From the NCBI RefSeq assembly GCF_014218355.1, contig NZ_AP023368.1, positions 2,794,001-2,858,000 of the forward strand: DNA of 64,000 nucleotides. The letters are read 5' to 3'. Positions 38,739 through 47,546 of this stretch are shown here, piece after piece; position 1 is the stretch's first letter; every line of letters begins with the position of its first letter. Both the position numbers and the translations under genes were made by a program. The notes under the pieces were generated by a model, which had not been told where the DNA came from, made no database searches, and saw only the letters and a program-made list of their open reading frames with translations. Source of the DNA: Anaerocolumna chitinilytica. Its GTDB lineage: Bacteria > Bacillota > Clostridia > Lachnospirales > Lachnospiraceae.

Positions 38739-40058
38739 TCAGGCTGAGGTGCCAATATAGAGTTTTATCTTATCGATTCTCTTTTGTTTTACGGAGAGTA
38801 TTTTAAATACCAAGTTATCAATTTCTATTGTACGGTCTTCATCATCACTTGGAATGGCTCCCATGGTATCAATAAGGAAACCTGAGATAGTGTCATAATT
38901 CTCGGATGAGATATCAAGGTCCAACTCATCATTGAGCTCATCAATGGTAAGAAGTCCGTCTAAGAGATAAGTGGAGTTATCCAGTTTCTTTATCTTTGGA
39001 ATATAAGTATCGTATTCGTCCTCAATATCCCCCATGACCTCTTCTACAAGATCTTCCATGGTAACTATACCGGAAAAACCACCATATTCGTCAATCAAAA
39101 CCGCAATATGATTTTTTGAAACCTGAAGTTCTTTAAACAATTCATAGATATTCTTACTATCAGGAACCAGATAAGGCTTCGTTAAAATAGAACGAATATC
39201 AATGTTGTCCCTGCCCGCTTTGATAACTTCTTTCATATAATCCTTAAAATATAAGATACCAATAACATTGTCAATATCATCTTCATATACCGGAATACGG
39301 GAGTATTTTGTTTCCAGTAACTTATCAAAATAGCTTTCCGCAGGGTCCAGAATATTAACGGCAAAAACATTAACCTTCGGTGTCATGATTTCCTTGGCTA
39401 TTTTATCATCGAATTCGATAATAGAATTAATCATTTCTCTTTCGTTCTCATTAAGCACACCATGTACTTGTCCTTCATCGATTAAGGACTTTATTTCCTC
39501 CCTGGATAAAACATCTTCTTGAATAGATGCTTTTGAACCGAATATTCTCATTACCAGATTAGTGGAAGCCGTAAGAAAACGGATGAAAGGAGAGGTTACT
39601 TTCGATATGGTATTAATGGGCTTTACAACAAACATACTAATTTCTTCGGTTTTTGTTAAAGCTATTCTTTTGGGAACTAATTCACCAAATACCAAAGTAA
39701 AATAGGATAAGATAATGGTCACTGCAAAAAAGGATATTTCATCACCATGTGGAACATGAAGCTTTAATAACCATTGTCCTAAGGTTCCGGATAAGCCGGT
39801 TGCTGCAGATGCACTGGAAAAGAAACCGGCTAAGGTAATTGCAACCTGTATAGTCGAGAGGAATTTCGTAGGTTCCTCCATAATTTTCTGAACCAGACCG
39901 GCTCTCTTGTTACCATTGTCGGCCAGCCGCTTAATTTTGTTTTTGTTGGATGATACCATTGCCATTTCGGCACATGAGAAAAATGCATTGATAAATGTTA
40001 TAACGATTAGTATTAGTATCTGAATTAAAATACTATCCCCGTCAGGGTCAGAATCCAT
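38739..40058 (-). CDS. CNNM/CorC (hemolysin C-like) membrane protein
   Basis: A 439-residue protein. An N-terminal DUF21/CNNM membrane domain (about 1-190, several helices), two CBS domains (about 210-330; IMTPKVNVFAV...YSRIPVYEDDIDNVIGILYFKD, VSKNHIAVLIDEYGGFSGIVTMEDLVEE) and a C-terminal CorC_HlyC transporter-associated domain. Family members are linked to Mg2+ or Co2+ export and are not toxins in most bacteria. RBS AGGAGGA. Confidence 0.9.
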   Translation of the reverse strand: MDSDPDGDSILIQILILIVITFINAFFSCAEMAMVSSNKNKIKRLADNGNKRAGLVQKIMEEPTKFLSTIQVAITLAGFFSSASAATGLSGTLGQWLLKLHVPHGDEISFFAVTIILSYFTLVFGELVPKRIALTKTEEISMFVVKPINTISKVTSPFIRFLTASTNLVMRIFGSKASIQEDVLSREEIKSLIDEGQVHGVLNENEREMINSIIEFDDKIAKEIMTPKVNVFAVNILDPAESYFDKLLETKYSRIPVYEDDIDNVIGILYFKDYMKEVIKAGRDNIDIRSILTKPYLVPDSKNIYELFKELQVSKNHIAVLIDEYGGFSGIVTMEDLVEEVMGDIEDEYDTYIPKIKKLDNSTYLLDGLLTIDELNDELDLDISSENYDTISGFLIDTMGAIPSDDEDRTIEIDNLVFKILSVKQKRIDKIKLYIGTSA

Positions 40059-40574
40059 TGTAAATAATCCTCCTAAAAAAATTTTGTATCTATTATATCA
40101 CAAAATTGAAAAAAGGTAAATAGGCCAGATGGGGTTATTGTAAAGTGCTGTATTTAGAGATAATAGTTGTAAACTTAAACAACAGGAATAAAACTATTAA
40201 ATATACATATGCATGCAACAATATACACATTGTGTCATAAAAATACATGCACTTATAGTGACCATCTTTTGATAAAATCAAATTGTATTGATATTGAACT
40301 GCCAGTAATTACATCTTATTCGCATATTGTACTTTTGTATACAATTTTAAAATACGCCACAAAGCCAGTATTTATCCAGTGTTTCGAGATATCCTGTTAG
40401 GCTATGGTGAAAAAAGGCAGGTTGACAGTGGGAGTGAAATGGTTTATAATCGGTGGGAAAGTAGGCATTTTTTGTGGTAACATTTTAAAGTAAAAAATGT
40501 ATACTTTTATGAATGAAAACTGGTGAAAATGACGGCAGGCAGAACAAAGTTTTACGAGTACAGCAGACAGTAAA

Positions 40575-40619
40575 TAAAAAACGGATGCCCTTTGAATATG
40601 AAAGGGGTGTCGGTTTTTA
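40575..40619 (+). promoter_or_regulatory. Imperfect hairpin with T run in the gap before the DUF4914 gene
   Basis: Within a 640-base gap with no convincing gene, aaaaacggatgccctttg pairs imperfectly with caaaggggtgtcggtttt-like bases and is followed by TTTTT. It may be a leader attenuator or a stray terminator. It lies about 80 bases before the GTG start. Confidence 0.4.
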
Positions 40620-40697
40620 TAAGTGTCAACATTGATGTAAAATCTATTTGAAATAGATTAGAAGTCAGGGAGGCATATGGCTAGAAAGGATGATTAG

Positions 40698-42575
40698 GTG
40701 AACGAATTGTTACAGAAATTTAATTTTTCAGATGATGTAAAAGCAATAATTAGTGGTTGTAAGAGCGTAGTAGTACCTGCTACCAAAGAGGAATTACTGG
40801 CTCTTTCCTTTGGTCCAGAAGGTGGAAATGAATTCGAGGTCAGATACGACGTAGAAGGAAAAGGTTCTGTTCTGGAAGCAACAGTAACAAGATGCCGAAA
40901 TGGTGTAATCGGTAACTATCCGGAAGACTATATGAGAAGAAGAGATCCGGATAGCCTTATTGTATCAGATGATAAGGAAACAGATAAACCTAGATATGAG
41001 GAGGTTTACCACAAGGATTTTAAAGAATTAAGAGACGCTACACTTAATTGGCTTAAGGGACAGGATTTAATGTTAATTCCCTTTATGTCCGGTGGCAAAG
41101 AGTACGGATATCCATCCATTTTAATTGCTCCGGCTAATGCAGGTTTTTTTGGTGCTGCTTTAGCTGATTTACAGGAATTTGTTAGTATAAATGATATGGA
41201 AGATGGATTTACCCCAAAAGCAATTGTTTATCTTGCTCCGCCGTTTCGTCATACTCATTTTAATGGTAAGCAAGTGGTTGTTCATAACAGACTTGATGAT
41301 TTACATGAAGTATTTTCTTATAATCTCTATCCAGGTCCCAGTGCAAAAAAAGGTATTTATGGTGTATTGCTAAATATAGGTGAGAATGAAGGCTGGACTA
41401 CATGCCACGCATCCACAGTAAAGGTAATTACTCCCTATGATAATGAAATTGTTATCATGCATGAAGGTGCTTCTGGCGGCGGTAAGAGCGAAATGACAGA
41501 AAATATCCATAGAGAATTAGACGGTAAGGTTGTTCTTGGTGTGAATACCATTACCAAAGAAAAAACATATATTGAACTGGTAGATGCATGCGAACTTCGT
41601 CCTGTTACGGATGATATGGCTTTATGCCATACCGATATGCAGAATGAAAGTCATAAGTTAGTTGTAAAGGATGCAGAAGACGGTTGGTTTTTACGTCTTG
41701 ATAACATAAAGAAATATGGAGACTCTCCACAGCTTGAAAGCACATTAATCCAGCCTAAGAGACCTTTAGTATATATAAACATGCAGGCAACCTCCGGTGC
41801 GACCTGTCTGCCTTGGGAGCATATCATTGATTCTGACGGTAAACCTTGTCCGAACCCGAGAGTTATTCTTCCAAGAGAATTTGTTCAGGATGTGGTCAGC
41901 GAACTTGTTGAGGTGGACATCAGAAGCTTTGGTGTTAGGACACCGCCTTGTACGAAAGAGAAGCCAAGTTATGGTGTTATTGGCCTGTTCCATATCCTTC
42001 CTCCGGCTCTTGCATGGTTATGGAGACTTGTGGCACCAAGAGGCTACAATAACCCCAGTATTAATTCAACCAATAAGATGACAAGTGAAGGTGTTGGCTC
42101 CTATTGGCCATTTGCAACCGGTAAAATGGTAACCCAGGCCAATCTGCTTTTGGAACAGATAAAGAATTCTTCTCATACCAGATATGTATTAATTCCTAAT
42201 CAGCATATCGGTGTATATGAAGTAAGTTTCATGCCCCAATGGGTAGCAAGAGAATATATTGCAAGACGCGGCGGAGCAAAATTCAAGCCGGAACATTTAG
42301 TGGAAGCACGCTGCAATATCCTTGGATATTGTCAGAAGTCAATTCGTATTGACGGAAGATATATCAGAAATGATTTCCTTCGTCCAGAGCTTCAGGCTGA
42401 GGTGGGTATTGAGGGATATGATAAAGGTGCCCAAATTCTGGTTGATTTCTTTAAGGATGAGCTTGCTAAGTTTAACACACCTGAACTTGATCCTTTAGGA
42501 AGAAAAATTATTGAATGCTTTTATAACAATGGAACATTGGATGACTATTGTGACATTCTTCCAATGAGATATTAA
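40698..42575 (+). CDS. DUF4914 protein with PEPCK-like nucleotide-binding loop
   Basis: A 625-residue soluble protein that I place in DUF4914. The clearest motif is HEGASGGGKSEMTE at about 256-269, a P-loop of the phosphoenolpyruvate-carboxykinase/HPr-kinase kind. Further conserved-looking blocks are AGFFGAALADLQEF, LAPPFRHTHFNGKQVVVHNRLDDLHE, LGVNTITKEKTYIELVDACELRPVTDD and RGYNNPSINSTNKMTSEGVGSYWPFATG. It probably binds ATP or GTP and may be a kinase or carboxykinase relative; the reaction is unknown. The start is GTG behind AGAAAGGA. Monocistronic with its own terminator. Confidence 0.75.
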   Translation: MNELLQKFNFSDDVKAIISGCKSVVVPATKEELLALSFGPEGGNEFEVRYDVEGKGSVLEATVTRCRNGVIGNYPEDYMRRRDPDSLIVSDDKETDKPRYEEVYHKDFKELRDATLNWLKGQDLMLIPFMSGGKEYGYPSILIAPANAGFFGAALADLQEFVSINDMEDGFTPKAIVYLAPPFRHTHFNGKQVVVHNRLDDLHEVFSYNLYPGPSAKKGIYGVLLNIGENEGWTTCHASTVKVITPYDNEIVIMHEGASGGGKSEMTENIHRELDGKVVLGVNTITKEKTYIELVDACELRPVTDDMALCHTDMQNESHKLVVKDAEDGWFLRLDNIKKYGDSPQLESTLIQPKRPLVYINMQATSGATCLPWEHIIDSDGKPCPNPRVILPREFVQDVVSELVEVDIRSFGVRTPPCTKEKPSYGVIGLFHILPPALAWLWRLVAPRGYNNPSINSTNKMTSEGVGSYWPFATGKMVTQANLLLEQIKNSSHTRYVLIPNQHIGVYEVSFMPQWVAREYIARRGGAKFKPEHLVEARCNILGYCQKSIRIDGRYIRNDFLRPELQAEVGIEGYDKGAQILVDFFKDELAKFNTPELDPLGRKIIECFYNNGTLDDYCDILPMRY

Positions 42576-42613
42576 TTCTTTAATAATAAAATATGCTGTT
42601 ATATAGATGATTC

Positions 42614-42650
42614 AAAGCCCGGAAAGCTTTACTTTCCGGGCTTTTATTTT
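42614..42650 (+). terminator. Terminator of the DUF4914 gene
   Basis: Thirteen-base arms (42614-42626 and 42632-42644), GC-rich, followed by TTTATTTT. Confidence 0.9.
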
Positions 42651-42713
42651 CAGAAGGATATTTATTGCATTCAACTTACATATATATTACAAAGTACTTT
42701 ATAAGAGGAATGT

Positions 42714-44423
42714 ATGACACCGGAAGAACAGATTAAAATAACAAGCAATGATTATGCAGATATAATAGTAGAACATGATGCTGACCTTGATAGATTAGAG
42801 GGAATAACCGGTGAAACGATGGTGAAACTGGATGAAACTTATGCAGTTGTTTATGTGCCGGTTAAAAAGCCACTATTAAAATTAGTCGAGGAAATTGGGT
42901 ATACTACAATACCAAAAGTATTTGGATTAGCTGAATCTCTTACTTATGAAGCAGTAGGTCTTAACAGGCTCCTGACACTTCCAGGGCTTAATCTGAGAGG
43001 AGAAGGCGTAATTATTGGAATTATTGATACCGGAATTGATTACCGCAATCCGGTTTTTATGAAGAGTGATAAAACTACAAGGATTTTGTCTATTTGGGAT
43101 CAAACTATCATTAACCCGGATGCTGGGGAAAATACATTTTACTATGGTAAAGAGTTCACACAGAGTGATATTAATACTGCACTTATGAGTGAAAACCCTC
43201 TAACAGTAGTCCCTACTAATGATGAGAATGGGCATGGTACCGCTTTGGCTGGATTAGCTGCCGGTAATGTAGTTACTGAGAATGATTTCAGCGGTGTTGC
43301 CACTGCTTCTGAAATTGCAGTGGTGAAATTGAAACAGGCAAAAGATGCTCTGCGAGATTACCTCTTTATTCCAAAAGATGTGGATTGCTATCAGGAAAAT
43401 GATATTATGGCAGGTGTTCTTTATCTTGTAAATCTTTCAAAAGCACAAAAAAAGCCAATCGTAATCTGTATAGGGCTTAGTTCCAATATGGGAGGACATG
43501 ACGGCAGAGAGCCCATAAGCCATATGTTAGCTTCGCTTGCTGAAAGAAATGGTGTAATTATAGTCCTGCCGGGTGGAAACGAAGGTGCAGCCGGACATCA
43601 TTATTATTCTAATATTGATAATAAGGTAGGTTATGATACCGTTGAATTGAATGTAGGAAAAGGTGAGAATGGGTTTACTCTTGAAATATGGGGTCAGGCA
43701 CCTGGTGTATATTCTATTGATATCACATCTCCTTCCGGGGAGTATATACCAAGAATACCGGCAAGACTAGGTGAAAGCAGAGTTATTCGGTTTTTATTTG
43801 AGGATACTACCCTTAATATTAGCTACCAGATTGCAGAGGCGCAAACAGGAGATCAGCTCATATTCATGCAGTTTATTAAACCGGCTGAAGGCATCTGGCG
43901 AATTAAAGTATATGGTATAAAAGATATCAGCACAGGATTCCATGTATGGCTTCCGTTAACCGGATTTATAAAGGAAGATACTAAATTTGTCAAACCGAAT
44001 CCTGATACCACGATAACAACACCAGGAAATGCAGGCATACCAATAACTGTCACCGCTTATGATTACAGAAATCAGAGCCTTTATCGAAATGCAGGCAGAG
44101 GATATACCAGATTAAATGGTATAAAGCCGGATTTAGCAGCACCAGGGGTAGAATTATTATGCCCTGGCAGTAATGGTTTTACATCAAAATCAGGAACCAG
44201 CCTTGCTGCGGCAGTTACAGCAGGAATATGTGCTTTGATTGTTGAATGGGGATTAGTAAAAGGTAAGATGGTATATATGGATACCATTGAAGTGAAGCAA
44301 TTTCTTATCAGAGGAGTAAAACGCAGTCCTACATTGACTTATCCAAACAAAGAATGGGGATTTGGTATGATTGATATATACAGAACCTTCGACAGTTTAA
44401 GAGGTGAGACAATACAGAGATAA
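42714..44423 (+). CDS. Csp-type subtilisin-like (S8) peptidase, catalytic triad intact
   Basis: A 569-residue protease of the clostridial Csp group: a prodomain (about 1-80), a subtilase domain with Asp105 (IIDTGIDYRNP), His174 (NGHGTALAG) and Ser496 (SGTSLAAA), and a long jelly-roll insertion between His and Ser. No signal peptide. In germination, CspB-type proteases cut pro-SleC to start cortex breakdown; other members are general. A paralogue lacking the His lies at 56085. Followed by two tiny genes. Confidence 0.85.
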   Translation: MTPEEQIKITSNDYADIIVEHDADLDRLEGITGETMVKLDETYAVVYVPVKKPLLKLVEEIGYTTIPKVFGLAESLTYEAVGLNRLLTLPGLNLRGEGVIIGIIDTGIDYRNPVFMKSDKTTRILSIWDQTIINPDAGENTFYYGKEFTQSDINTALMSENPLTVVPTNDENGHGTALAGLAAGNVVTENDFSGVATASEIAVVKLKQAKDALRDYLFIPKDVDCYQENDIMAGVLYLVNLSKAQKKPIVICIGLSSNMGGHDGREPISHMLASLAERNGVIIVLPGGNEGAAGHHYYSNIDNKVGYDTVELNVGKGENGFTLEIWGQAPGVYSIDITSPSGEYIPRIPARLGESRVIRFLFEDTTLNISYQIAEAQTGDQLIFMQFIKPAEGIWRIKVYGIKDISTGFHVWLPLTGFIKEDTKFVKPNPDTTITTPGNAGIPITVTAYDYRNQSLYRNAGRGYTRLNGIKPDLAAPGVELLCPGSNGFTSKSGTSLAAAVTAGICALIVEWGLVKGKMVYMDTIEVKQFLIRGVKRSPTLTYPNKEWGFGMIDIYRTFDSLRGETIQR

Positions 44424-44490
44424 GAAGAATGAATAAGCTATAAACAGTAGAAGCATACTTATCTTGAAAAGAATAGATAAGGAGGTAAAT

Positions 44491-44625
44491 ATGCCAAAAG
44501 ACAGTCAACCGGATAACAAAAAGGCTCGCATGGAGAAAGCGGATAATCAAACTCCTATAACCCGGGAAAATCAGAATCAAAATAGAAATGCTAAGAAACA
44601 ATCTATAAAGCACAATGATGTTTAA
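44491..44625 (+). CDS. Small hydrophilic protein, 44 residues
   Basis: The ATG follows an ideal AAGGAGG. The peptide MPKDSQPDNKKARMEKADNQ... is rich in Asn, Gln, Lys and Asp, with no hydrophobic stretch, so it is likely disordered. It sits between the Csp-like peptidase and another small gene, 20 bases from the latter. A small acid-soluble spore protein-like role is possible but unproven. Confidence 0.6.
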   Translation: MPKDSQPDNKKARMEKADNQTPITRENQNQNRNAKKQSIKHNDV

Positions 44626-44645
44626 CCATCAGGAAAGAGATAATT

Positions 44646-44816
44646 ATGGCAAAAGCAGGAATGAGACGACCAGATGAGGAAGAACCTCACGGAACGATGG
44701 AGCATATAGGACTTACCAGAAAGAAAAACGAAGAAAAGCCCGTTCCTGAAATCCAGGGTAAAGCAAAAAGCGGTCATGAAAAGGCAAATCCAATAAAATA
44801 TGACGGTAAATGGTAA
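44646..44816 (+). CDS. Small hydrophilic protein, 56 residues
   Basis: Begins MAKAGMRRPDEEEPHG and ends NPIKYDGKW. Charged throughout, no cysteines or membrane segment. AGGAAAGAG precedes the ATG, and a terminator lies 10 bases after the stop. It resembles short conserved hypotheticals of Lachnospiraceae. No function assigned. Confidence 0.6.
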   Translation: MAKAGMRRPDEEEPHGTMEHIGLTRKKNEEKPVPEIQGKAKSGHEKANPIKYDGKW

Positions 44817-44826
44817 GAATTTAGCC

Positions 44827-44860
44827 AAGGCTGCTGCATGAGAATAGCAGCAGCCTTTTT
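44827..44860 (+). terminator. Intrinsic terminator
   Basis: GC-rich arms GGCTGCTGC (44829-44837) and GCAGCAGCC (44847-44855), then five T. Confidence 0.9.
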
Positions 44861-44899
44861 CGTGTAAATAATAGTGTAAATAATATATGTAATTGGGGG

Positions 44900-44953
44900 T
44901 TGCAAAGTTTAATCCCGAGCATTATAATAGGGATTAAATTAGTAGGGATTAAA
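44900..44953 (+). promoter_or_regulatory. suf promoter with three operator-like repeats
   Basis: TTGCAA (44900-44905), a 17-base spacer and TATAAT (44923-44928). TTTAATCCC at 44908-44916 lies in the spacer; its exact complement GGGATTAAA recurs at 44930-44938 and again at 44945-44953. This inverted plus direct arrangement over a promoter suggests a repressor site, perhaps for an iron-sulfur or iron regulator. Confidence 0.7.
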
Positions 44954-45026
44954 CATATTGTATAGTAGCATATTATTTTATGAAATATCCCTATTTACTA
45001 TGAATGAAAGGTAGATGGTGATCACT

Positions 45027-45770
45027 ATGTCAGATAAGTTATTGGAAATAAAAGGACTTAAGGTTTGTGTTGAAGGGAAAGAGATATTAAATGGATTAGA
45101 TCTTGCTATTAATAAAGGAGAAACCCATGTCATTATGGGACCTAATGGAGCGGGAAAATCAACTCTGGGTTATTCTATAATGGGACATCCGAAATATGAA
45201 GTGGAAGAAGGCAGTATATATTTTGAGGGAGATGACATTACATACGAAAAGACGGATGTAAGAGCCAAAAAGGGAATCTTTCTATCCTTCCAGAACCCGG
45301 AAGAATTGTCAGGTGTTAGTTTAGAGAGCTTTATGAGGACATCAAAAATAGCAGTGGACGGAAAGCCTTTAAAAGTTCTTTCGTATAGAAAAGAAATGGG
45401 AAAAACCATGGAAAGCCTTGGTATGGATAAAGAATATGGAGATCGTTATCTCAATGTTGGGTTTTCTGGTGGTGAAAAGAAAAAATCAGAAATACTCCAG
45501 ATGCTAATGCTGAATCCCAAGCTTGCAATATTAGATGAAACTGATTCCGGGCTTGATGTGGATGCTGTTAAAATAGTATCCCAGGGAGTAAAGACCTTTA
45601 AAAATAAAAACAATTCTCTTTTAATAATTACTCATAATACAAAGATTCTTGAATATCTGGATGTTGACTATGTGCATATATTGGTCGACGGTAAATTGGT
45701 AAAGACCGGAGATGCATCTCTTGTTGAGGAAGTTAACAGAAAAGGATTCAAAGAATTAGCTTTTCATTAA
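45027..45770 (+). CDS. sufC: Fe-S cluster assembly ATPase SufC
   Basis: A 247-residue ABC-type ATPase with Walker A GPNGAGKST at 38-46, FSGGEKKKSEILQM signature, Walker B LAILDETDSGLD and H-loop TH. Forms the SufBC2D scaffold that builds Fe-S clusters. An ATG at 45015 is in frame, but the ATG at 45027 gives the standard MSDKLLEI start. First gene of sufCBDSU. Confidence 0.96.
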   Translation: MSDKLLEIKGLKVCVEGKEILNGLDLAINKGETHVIMGPNGAGKSTLGYSIMGHPKYEVEEGSIYFEGDDITYEKTDVRAKKGIFLSFQNPEELSGVSLESFMRTSKIAVDGKPLKVLSYRKEMGKTMESLGMDKEYGDRYLNVGFSGGEKKKSEILQMLMLNPKLAILDETDSGLDVDAVKIVSQGVKTFKNKNNSLLIITHNTKILEYLDVDYVHILVDGKLVKTGDASLVEEVNRKGFKELAFH

Positions 45771-45858
45771 AACAGTTGAAAAACTATTTTAACGATTGTA
45801 AAGAAAATATGTTTCAGCTGTAATAAGCTCAAAGACTTGCAGCAGAAAGGAGCCAAAT

Positions 45859-47271
45859 ATGGAAGCTGTTAAGAATAAGACTTACGTCGAAGATGTGAAC
45901 CGAAGTATTTATGATATAAAGGATAAAGTGGATGCCTCATATAAGACTTCAAAAGGCCTTACTTCCGGAATCGTAAATGCTATATCCTTAGAAAAAAATG
46001 ACCCGGCATGGATGAGAGAATTCAGACAGAATTCACTTAAAATATATAAAGAACTTAATGTTCCGGTGTGGGGCCCCAGCCTTGAGGGTCTTAATATGGA
46101 GGATATCGTAACATATGTCAGACCAAATACAAAAATGCAGTTAAAGTGGGAAGAAGTGCCGGAGGATATCAAGAATACCTTCGAACGCTTGGGAATTCCC
46201 CAGGCTGAGAGAACTTCCCTTGCAGGGGTCGGCGCTCAATATGATTCGGAGGTAGTTTACCATAATGTAAGAGAAGAAGTAAAAAATCTCGGTGTTATTT
46301 ATACGGATATGGAAAGTGCTGTAAGAGAGCATGAAGATATCGTAAGGGAGCATTTTATGAAGTTAGTGACCCCCAGAGACCATAAATTTGCTGCATTGCA
46401 CGGTGCTGTATGGAGCGGAGGCTCCTTTGTTTATGTTCCGCCGGGAGTATCGGTGGAGATACCGTTACAGTCCTATTTCCGTTTGAACGCGCCGGGAGCC
46501 GGTCAGTTCGAGCATACGTTGATTGTAGTTGATAAAGGAGCTAATCTGCATTTTATCGAAGGCTGTTCCGCACCCAAATACAATGTAGCCAATCTGCATG
46601 CAGGCTGTGTGGAACTATTCGTAGGGGAAGGCGCAAGGCTTCGTTATTCGACGATTGAAAACTGGTCTAAAAATATGTTCAACTTAAATACCAAACGTGC
46701 TTCTGTAGAAAAAAACGGAACAATGGAATGGGTCTCCGGTTCCTTTGGTTCAAGAGTATCCTATCTCTATCCTATGAGCATCTTAAAAGGTGAGAATGCA
46801 AAGATGGAATATACAGGTATTACTTTTGCAGGTAACGGGCAGAACCTGGATACTGGCGTAAAAGTAGTTCATGCAGCAAAAAATACTTCCTCCCATATGA
46901 GCTCCAAATCAATCTCAAAAGATGGCGGATGCTCAACCTTTCGCAGCGCAGTTGTTATGGGCGCCGAAGCAGATGGTGCCAAATGTGCGGTGTCCTGTGA
47001 ATCGCTGATGCTTGATTCCAAGTCAAGGTCTGATACAATTCCTGTTATGGATATCCGTAATGACAATGTTGACATAGGACATGAAGCAAAAATCGGAAGA
47101 ATCAGTGATGATACAATATTCTATCTTATGAGCAGAGGGCTTAGTGAAGCAGATGCAAGGGCAATGATTGTTAGTGGTTTTGCAGAGCCAATTGCCAAAG
47201 AACTTCCGTTGGAATATGCTCTTGAAATGAATCAGCTGATCCGCCTAGAAATGGAAGGCAGCATTGGCTAA
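45859..47271 (+). CDS. sufB: Fe-S cluster scaffold protein SufB
   Basis: A 470-residue scaffold subunit with a beta-helix core. FVYVPPGVSVEIPLQSYFR, EGCSAPKYNVANLHAGCVE and the C-terminal RISDDTIFYLMSRGLSEADARAMIV are hallmark blocks, with the cluster-binding Cys region around AKCAVSCESLMLDSKSRSDT. RBS AAAGGAG. Confidence 0.96.
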   Translation: MEAVKNKTYVEDVNRSIYDIKDKVDASYKTSKGLTSGIVNAISLEKNDPAWMREFRQNSLKIYKELNVPVWGPSLEGLNMEDIVTYVRPNTKMQLKWEEVPEDIKNTFERLGIPQAERTSLAGVGAQYDSEVVYHNVREEVKNLGVIYTDMESAVREHEDIVREHFMKLVTPRDHKFAALHGAVWSGGSFVYVPPGVSVEIPLQSYFRLNAPGAGQFEHTLIVVDKGANLHFIEGCSAPKYNVANLHAGCVELFVGEGARLRYSTIENWSKNMFNLNTKRASVEKNGTMEWVSGSFGSRVSYLYPMSILKGENAKMEYTGITFAGNGQNLDTGVKVVHAAKNTSSHMSSKSISKDGGCSTFRSAVVMGAEADGAKCAVSCESLMLDSKSRSDTIPVMDIRNDNVDIGHEAKIGRISDDTIFYLMSRGLSEADARAMIVSGFAEPIAKELPLEYALEMNQLIRLEMEGSIG

Positions 47272-47530
47272 TTAGTAGGAATTATTGAGAAGCATAATTC
47301 CTACATAAATATGGGTTGGCGCCCATATTTAAGGCGTGTTGGCGGTGCGTTAAGGCGTATTGGCGACGTGTGAGATTAGTAGGAATTATTGAGAAACATA
47401 ATTCCTACATAAATATGGGCTGGCGCTCATATTTAAGGCGCGTTGGTGGTGCGTTGAGATTAGTAGGAATTATTGAGAAGCATAATTCCTACATAAATAT
47501 AAGCTGACTACCATATTTAAGGTATGTTGG
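47272..47530 (+). repeat. Three tandem structured repeats between sufB and sufD
   Basis: Units start at about 47271, 47375 and 47459 (spacing 104 and 84). Each carries stem 1, GTAGGAATTAT/ATAATTCCTAC with an 8-base loop, and stem 2, AAATATGGG/CCCATATTT type (weaker in unit 3). Variation in stems is partly compensated or G-U. The array ends just before the sufD ribosome site. It does not look coding. Likely RNA structure or a repeat element in the operon. Confidence 0.85.
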
Positions 47531-47546
47531 CAGCTTGGAGGTTAGT

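Noticed and set aside
40209..40400. 63-residue frame in the gap before the DUF4914 gene
   Set aside because: No ribosome site, odd composition, no domain, and an AT-rich intergenic setting.
40698..42575. Phosphoenolpyruvate carboxykinase
   Set aside because: Only the P-loop matches; the rest of the protein fits DUF4914 and the PEPCK metal and substrate motifs are not seen.
47316..47507. 63-residue frame in the suf repeats
   Set aside because: It arises from the tandem repeat, repeats the same peptide, and has no ribosome site.
47271..47530. CRISPR-like array
   Set aside because: Only three units, each self-complementary, with no unique spacers of equal length and no cas genes.
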